Source: Bin87 sp965217175
GTDB taxonomy: Bacteria > Chloroflexota > Dehalococcoidia > Lucifugimonadales > UBA3495
Direction of reading: 5' to 3'
NCBI GenBank assembly: GCA_965217175.1
Contig: OZ244251.1
Span: forward strand, 1,054,001 to 1,118,000
Length of the DNA stretch: 64,000 nucleotides
This document shows positions 60,075 through 64,000 of this stretch, one piece after another. The notes below the pieces were generated by a model. The model made no database searches, was not told the origin of the DNA, and saw nothing but the letters and a program-made list of their open reading frames with translations. How positions within the stretch are numbered: the first letter of the stretch is position 1; each line of letters starts with the position of its first letter. Both the position numbers and the translations under genes were made by a program.

Positions 60075-61829
60075 TCAAACCGGGGGCAATGGCCGGAAAC
60101 GGTTTACGATGGGCAGGCGGCGGTCTTTGCCGAAGGCGCGGGGCGTAATTTTCACACCGGGCGGAGCCTGACGCCGTTTGTACTCGTTGCGATCAACAAA
60201 GGTTACGACCTGCCGCACCCAGTCGGGGTTGTGTCCCATAGCCACCATGTCGGCATAGCTAAAGTCGTCTTCAACGTAGGCTTTGATGATGGGGTCGAGC
60301 TGCTCGTAGGGAGGCAGGGTGTCCTGGTCAGTTTGGTCGGGGCGCAGTTCGGCGCTGGGAGGTTTGACCAGCACGGAAATGGGTATGAGGGGTCGTCCGT
60401 TGGGGGTGCCGGCGTTACGCCATCGGCTCAGGGCGTAAACCAGGGTTTTGGGCACGTCTTTCAGCACGGCAAACCCGCCGGCCATGTCGCCGTAGAGCGT
60501 GGCGTAGCCCATCGCCATTTCGCTCTTGTTGCCGGTGGTCAGCACGATCCAGCCGAATTTGTTGGATATGGTCATTAGCACATTGCCGCGGATACGGGCC
60601 TGGACGTTCTCCTCGGCGACGTTGGGCTCGGCGCCGGCGAACCGGTCGGCCAGCATGTCGGTGAAGGCCACGTGGGCCGGCTCGATGGGGATGCGCCACA
60701 GCTTGATGCCGAGGTTGTCGGCAAGTTCCTGGGAATCGGAGACGCTGCCCTCCGACGAGTAGCGGGACGGCATGGTTACTCCCACCACGTTCTCGGCGCC
60801 GAGGGCATCTGCTGCTATGGTGGCGGTGAGCGCGGAATCAATACCGCCGGAGAGGCCGATCAGCGCGCCGCGAAATCCTGACTTGTGGACGTAGTCGCGT
60901 GTACCCACGACCAGGGCCTGGTACACCTCTTCCTCGTCGGTGAGGTTGGGGAACAGAGGCGATTCGACGGGGATGCGGCGATTGGCAAACTGGTGTTCAG
61001 AAATTGGCGTTACCTGGGCCCGCCCCACCTCGTGCAGGATGTTGGGGTTTTCTTTGCGGGGTTTGGGGTCGCGGAGACGCTGGCGAAACACGGACTCAAC
61101 GTCCAGATCGGCGACGATGAGCTTGTCCTCGAAGGCTGGCCCGCGGGAAATCACGGAGCCGTCGGGAGCGCACACGATGCTGGCGCCGTCGAAAACGAGC
61201 TCATCCTGCCCTCCGACAGTATTCAGGTAGGCTACGAACACGCCGTTGTCAGCAGCGCGGGTGGAGATCATGCGCTCGCGCTGGGCGGATTTGCCGGCGT
61301 GGAATGGTGATGCGTTGATGTTGACGATGATTTCGGCGCCGGCATCGCGCTGCACGGCGATGGGTCCGACGGGGTACCAAATATCTTCGCAGATATTGAC
61401 GCCCACCGTGGCGCCGTTGATGATGTACACGGGGCAAACTTCGCCGCGACGGAAATAGCGGTCTTCATCGAACACGCCATAGTTGGGCAAGTACATCTTG
61501 CGATACCAGTCCACCAGGCGTCGGTCGTCGATGATGGCGGCGGCGTTGGCGATGTCGGAGCCCACCTCGACACAACCGACGACGGCCGCGATGCCTCGGG
61601 CGGCGGCAGCGATGCGTTCTACGGCGGCGGTGTTCTCGGAGAGGAAAGAGGGCTTGAACAGCAGGTCTTCGGGCGGGTAGCCGGTTACGGCCAGTTCAGG
61701 GAACGCCACCAGATCGGCGTGGGACGCCCGCGCCTGGTCGATCAGCTCGATGATGCGGGTTGTGTTGCCGGCAATGTCGCCCACGGTGGGGTTGAATTGG
61801 GCCAGAGCCAACCGGAAGGAACGTTTCAT
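60075..61829 (-). CDS. nadE: NAD+ synthase, glutamine-dependent
   Basis: Makes NAD from deamido-NAD, ATP and glutamine. The 584 residues have an N-terminal nitrilase-type glutaminase domain (FPELAVTGYPPEDLLFKPSF with Glu; WYRKMYLPNYGVFDEDR with Lys; VGVNICEDIWYPVGP with Cys). The C-terminal synthetase domain has the PP-loop FRGALIGLSGGIDSALTATI and NKFGWIVLTTGNKSEMAMGY. Length is typical. A TATAAT on the minus strand (61891-61886) is the likely -10 box. No strong ribosome-binding site. Confidence 0.95.
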   Translation of the reverse strand: MKRSFRLALAQFNPTVGDIAGNTTRIIELIDQARASHADLVAFPELAVTGYPPEDLLFKPSFLSENTAAVERIAAAARGIAAVVGCVEVGSDIANAAAIIDDRRLVDWYRKMYLPNYGVFDEDRYFRRGEVCPVYIINGATVGVNICEDIWYPVGPIAVQRDAGAEIIVNINASPFHAGKSAQRERMISTRAADNGVFVAYLNTVGGQDELVFDGASIVCAPDGSVISRGPAFEDKLIVADLDVESVFRQRLRDPKPRKENPNILHEVGRAQVTPISEHQFANRRIPVESPLFPNLTDEEEVYQALVVGTRDYVHKSGFRGALIGLSGGIDSALTATIAADALGAENVVGVTMPSRYSSEGSVSDSQELADNLGIKLWRIPIEPAHVAFTDMLADRFAGAEPNVAEENVQARIRGNVLMTISNKFGWIVLTTGNKSEMAMGYATLYGDMAGGFAVLKDVPKTLVYALSRWRNAGTPNGRPLIPISVLVKPPSAELRPDQTDQDTLPPYEQLDPIIKAYVEDDFSYADMVAMGHNPDWVRQVVTFVDRNEYKRRQAPPGVKITPRAFGKDRRLPIVNRFRPLPPV

Positions 61830-61990
61830 AGAATTTACTGTGCTATGTGGGGAATTGCGCCGATGGTGTCTGTGCTGTCGCGGCTATTATAGCCTAGCCG
61901 GGAAGCCGGTCGCCGGCGCGGTGAATCTGACGACCGGAAGGCAACTGGGCTGCGATGGTTGAGATGATCGCGGAGGGGACGGTTGGCACC

Positions 61991-61999
61991 TGCTATAAT
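61991..61999 (+). promoter_or_regulatory. Extended -10 promoter for the MFS gene
   Basis: TGCTATAAT at 61991-61999, about 130 bp upstream of the transporter gene. It lies in the divergent region shared with nadE. Confidence 0.45.
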
Positions 62000-62129
62000 T
62001 TGCGACACTGGCAGCGGGCGTTTCATAGCTTCCGAATTTATCCCGTTATAAACCACTGGACTGCGTCATCATTTCATCCAACTGCCAAAAGGAATTGGTG
62101 GACGGCCGGCGTCGGAATCGCGCCCTATA

Positions 62130-63479
62130 ATGCGTGGTCTGCAATCCCGGGTGGCCCGGATCACCCCCTTTTACTATGGGTGGGTAATACTGGGGTTGAC
62201 CGGCGTGGCATCGTATTCGGCGCGGCCGCTGATGGCGGTGGCGGTGTTGACGGTGTTCGTGGTTCCCATGGGGGACGAGTTTGGCTGGACGAGAGCGCAG
62301 ATGTCCGGCGCGGTTAGTTTGGGCGGAGCATTCGCGGTGGTGCTGTCGCCGGTGGTGGGGCCGCTGATCGACCGGTACGGTTCGGGTATGGTGGTGGGCA
62401 TATCGTCGGCGATTGCGGGCGTGTGCGCTCTTGGCCTGGGGATGGTGAACACCATCTGGCTGTTTTACCTGGTGTATGTGCCCGGGCGGGCGGCGTTTGC
62501 CAGCCCACTGGAGATGGGGACGTCCACTGCGGTAAGCAACTGGTTCATCCGCCGCCGGCCGTTCGCCCTGGCGATGAACCACGTGGTGCAGGGATCGGGA
62601 CTGGCTGTCATGCCGCTGGTGGCCCAGATGATAATTGGTGTGTCGGGGAATTGGCCGGCGGCGTGGTATGCCCTGGGTATCTGGACGCTGGTGGTGGGGG
62701 CGGCGCCGGCCGTTCTGTTGATGGGTCGGCGGCCAGAGGATTTGGGTCTGTTGCCGGATGGCGATACCGAGGCGTCGATTCGGCGCCGGGTGGCGTCAGG
62801 ACGCCGCCCGCAAACGACGTCGGACGAAATCAATTTTACGTTGCGCCAGGCCATGCGTACCCGCGCTTTCTGGTTGATGATGCTGTTTGCGTTTGCCGGT
62901 TTTATCGTGCAGGCTGGGGTTTCGCTGCACCAGGTTCCTCACTTTATTGACCAGGGAGTGCCCGCTTCGGTGGCGGTGTGGACGGCCAGTATTTTTGCAA
63001 TCTCCCAGGTGCCGGCGAGTCTGCTATGGTCGGCGTTGAGCCAGCGGTTCGCGATGCGGTTTATCATGCCAGTGGCCGGTTTGGTGGTGAGCGGCGGAGC
63101 CATCATCACCGCGTTCTCCGACGGTATCGCGCTGGGATTAGTGGGGGGATTTGTCCTCGGGTTCGGCGTCGCCGGTTTGCACATAATCAGCCGGTTAACC
63201 TGGGCCGACTATTTCGGGCGTCTCCACCTTGGAAAGATATGGGCCTGGGGGCTGGCAGCACAGGTGGGGGGGCAGGCGCTGGGACCAATCGCGGCTGGTA
63301 TCGCCGTGGACCAAATGAATAGCTACCTGCCGGTGTTCACAGCGTTTGGGATCAATCTGGGTGCGGTATCCATTTTGATGCTTGCTGCGACGCGGCCGAC
63401 ACGAGATCAAGCAGCGGGAGGGCAGAGGATACCCGTTCCCGGCGAGGATCAGGCGCAGTTGAACTCCCCGCATGTATAA
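62130..63479 (+). CDS. Major facilitator superfamily transporter
   Basis: A 449-residue 12-helix MFS protein: RITPFYYGWVILGLTGVASY, then GPLIDRYGSGMVVGISSAIA (MFS loop motif), PLEMGTSTAVSNWFIRRRPF, and in the second half RAFWLMMLFAFAGFIVQAGV and GFGVAGLHIISRLTWADYFG. Resembles oxalate/formate antiporter-like (OFA) carriers. The substrate is unknown. The ATG at 62130 lies within a second TATAAT (62126-62131); a GTG at 62151 is another possible start. Confidence 0.83.
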   Translation: MRGLQSRVARITPFYYGWVILGLTGVASYSARPLMAVAVLTVFVVPMGDEFGWTRAQMSGAVSLGGAFAVVLSPVVGPLIDRYGSGMVVGISSAIAGVCALGLGMVNTIWLFYLVYVPGRAAFASPLEMGTSTAVSNWFIRRRPFALAMNHVVQGSGLAVMPLVAQMIIGVSGNWPAAWYALGIWTLVVGAAPAVLLMGRRPEDLGLLPDGDTEASIRRRVASGRRPQTTSDEINFTLRQAMRTRAFWLMMLFAFAGFIVQAGVSLHQVPHFIDQGVPASVAVWTASIFAISQVPASLLWSALSQRFAMRFIMPVAGLVVSGGAIITAFSDGIALGLVGGFVLGFGVAGLHIISRLTWADYFGRLHLGKIWAWGLAAQVGGQALGPIAAGIAVDQMNSYLPVFTAFGINLGAVSILMLAATRPTRDQAAGGQRIPVPGEDQAQLNSPHV

Positions 63480-63560
63480 TTGCGGGCATGGGGCTGCACC
63501 ATGCCCGGCAACCGGCGCCGCTCGATAGCGCGGCAACCTGATACGATCGACCATACCGAT

Positions 63561-64000
63561 ATGCGAACCACGATATTGTCCCGGATAGTATTTTTGCCGG
63601 CGTTTCTGGTGTTGGTCGTTTTGTTGGCTGCCTGCGGCAACGGTTTGCCCACGCCAACGGGAACGCCGGCCCCAACGCCCACAGCTCAGGCGGTGGTGGA
63701 GCTTTACGAGTTTTTTCAGGCGGAAAAGGAGCGAAATCCCGTTCGTTTCGACAGGATCATGGAAGACGAAGATCTGTTCGGCTTCACGGGCATTGTCAGC
63801 AAGATAGACGGATCAACGATTCGGTTTCACATCGCGGAACGACGCCTGAGAAGGGACCTGTTCGTGGAGTGCGAATTCCGGGAATCCCAGGATATGCTGA
63901 GCCTCAGCGTGGGCGAAAGGGCGACGCTGTACGGAAAAATAGACAAGGCCAAACGCGTAGTGCGATTTGAGGAGTGCCGGCTCGCCGGATCACCGATGCC
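63561..64000 (+). CDS. Lipoprotein with tRNA_anti-like OB-fold domain (runs off window)
   Basis: The ATG at 63561 opens a frame that is still open at the window end. The signal peptide is RIVFLPAFLVLVVLLAAC with lipobox LAAC. A Pro/Thr-rich linker follows, then residues 70 onward: GFTGIVSKIDGSTIRFHIAE, a 'VECEF' strand and RATLYGKIDKAKRVVRFEEC. This pattern (beta-barrel with paired Cys at the ends of strands) fits the tRNA_anti-like lipoprotein family. The two Cys are 'VECEF' and 'FEECRL'. Function unknown. No strong ribosome-binding site is seen. Confidence 0.65.
   Translation, partial: MRTTILSRIVFLPAFLVLVVLLAACGNGLPTPTGTPAPTPTAQAVVELYEFFQAEKERNPVRFDRIMEDEDLFGFTGIVSKIDGSTIRFHIAERRLRRDLFVECEFRESQDMLSLSVGERATLYGKIDKAKRVVRFEECRLAGSPM

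Overview
The window is GC-rich bacterial chromosome with about 48 protein genes on both strands. No rRNA, tRNA or CRISPR array is visible. The gene content suggests an aerobic heterotrophic Chloroflexota bacterium, most like the Dehalococcoidia/SAR202 type. It combines a luciferase-like flavin oxidoreductase, Rieske oxygenase subunits, acyl-CoA dehydrogenase-like flavoproteins, COG3618-type amidohydrolases, a sulfite-oxidase-like molybdoenzyme, several major-facilitator transporters and many dispersed repeats. This assignment is inference from gene families; there is no phylogenetic marker that I could place rigorously.

Layout. 1-8.9 kb: the end of a putative restriction-type nuclease gene (minus), acetyl-CoA synthetase, a flavin oxidoreductase, an arsR / SRPBCC / DUF1059 cluster, a two-domain rhodanese whose catalytic cysteine codon is TGA, a membrane-anchored thermonuclease and a DASS-type anion transporter. 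9-20.5 kb: RelA/SpoT, a PPC-domain lipoprotein, an unassigned structured RNA with its own promoter and terminator, a NuoEF-like pair, an alpha/beta hydrolase, a lipoprotein metallopeptidase and a 170-bp tandem triplication. 20.5-33 kb: radical SAM protein, gluconate-dehydrogenase-3-like small subunit, Rieske oxygenase beta and alpha subunits, CocE-type hydrolase, and an AddAB-like helicase-nuclease. 33-42 kb: dehydratase, YbaK-type deacylase, two small conserved proteins, prolyl-tRNA synthetase, a membrane protein of unknown function, a flavin-dependent dehydrogenase or monooxygenase, and IspG. 42-55 kb: a repeat-rich region with a truncated IS30 transposase, a sulfite-oxidase-like protein, acyl-CoA dehydrogenase, two transporters, an ITPase-like protein, and a MoxR/VWA pair separated by two inserted genes. 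55-64 kb: carboxymuconolactone decarboxylase-like protein, SIS protein, tandem amidohydrolases, methyltransferase, RidA, NAD synthetase, transporter, and the start of a lipoprotein.

The most notable finding is at 5728-6564. The rhodanese reading frame is broken only by one TGA, exactly where the active-site Cys belongs. The conserved C-terminus continues in frame, and a 7-bp hairpin with a GGC loop follows the TGA at bacterial-SECIS spacing. TGA is an ordinary stop elsewhere in the window. This points to a selenocysteine sulfurtransferase. A second target is the roughly 350-nt structured RNA at 13368-13717, which matches no RNA family I recognise.

Expression signals: several genes have TATAAT-like -10 boxes. 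Two genes (arsR at 4247, nuoE-like at 16057) have their ATG 7 nt after the -10 box, as expected for leaderless mRNA. Many others have a clear AGGAGG-type ribosome-binding site, which I used to choose starts. Intergenic space is occupied by at least four dispersed repeat families, one with a well-preserved inverted-repeat, target-duplicated copy at 11836-12056.
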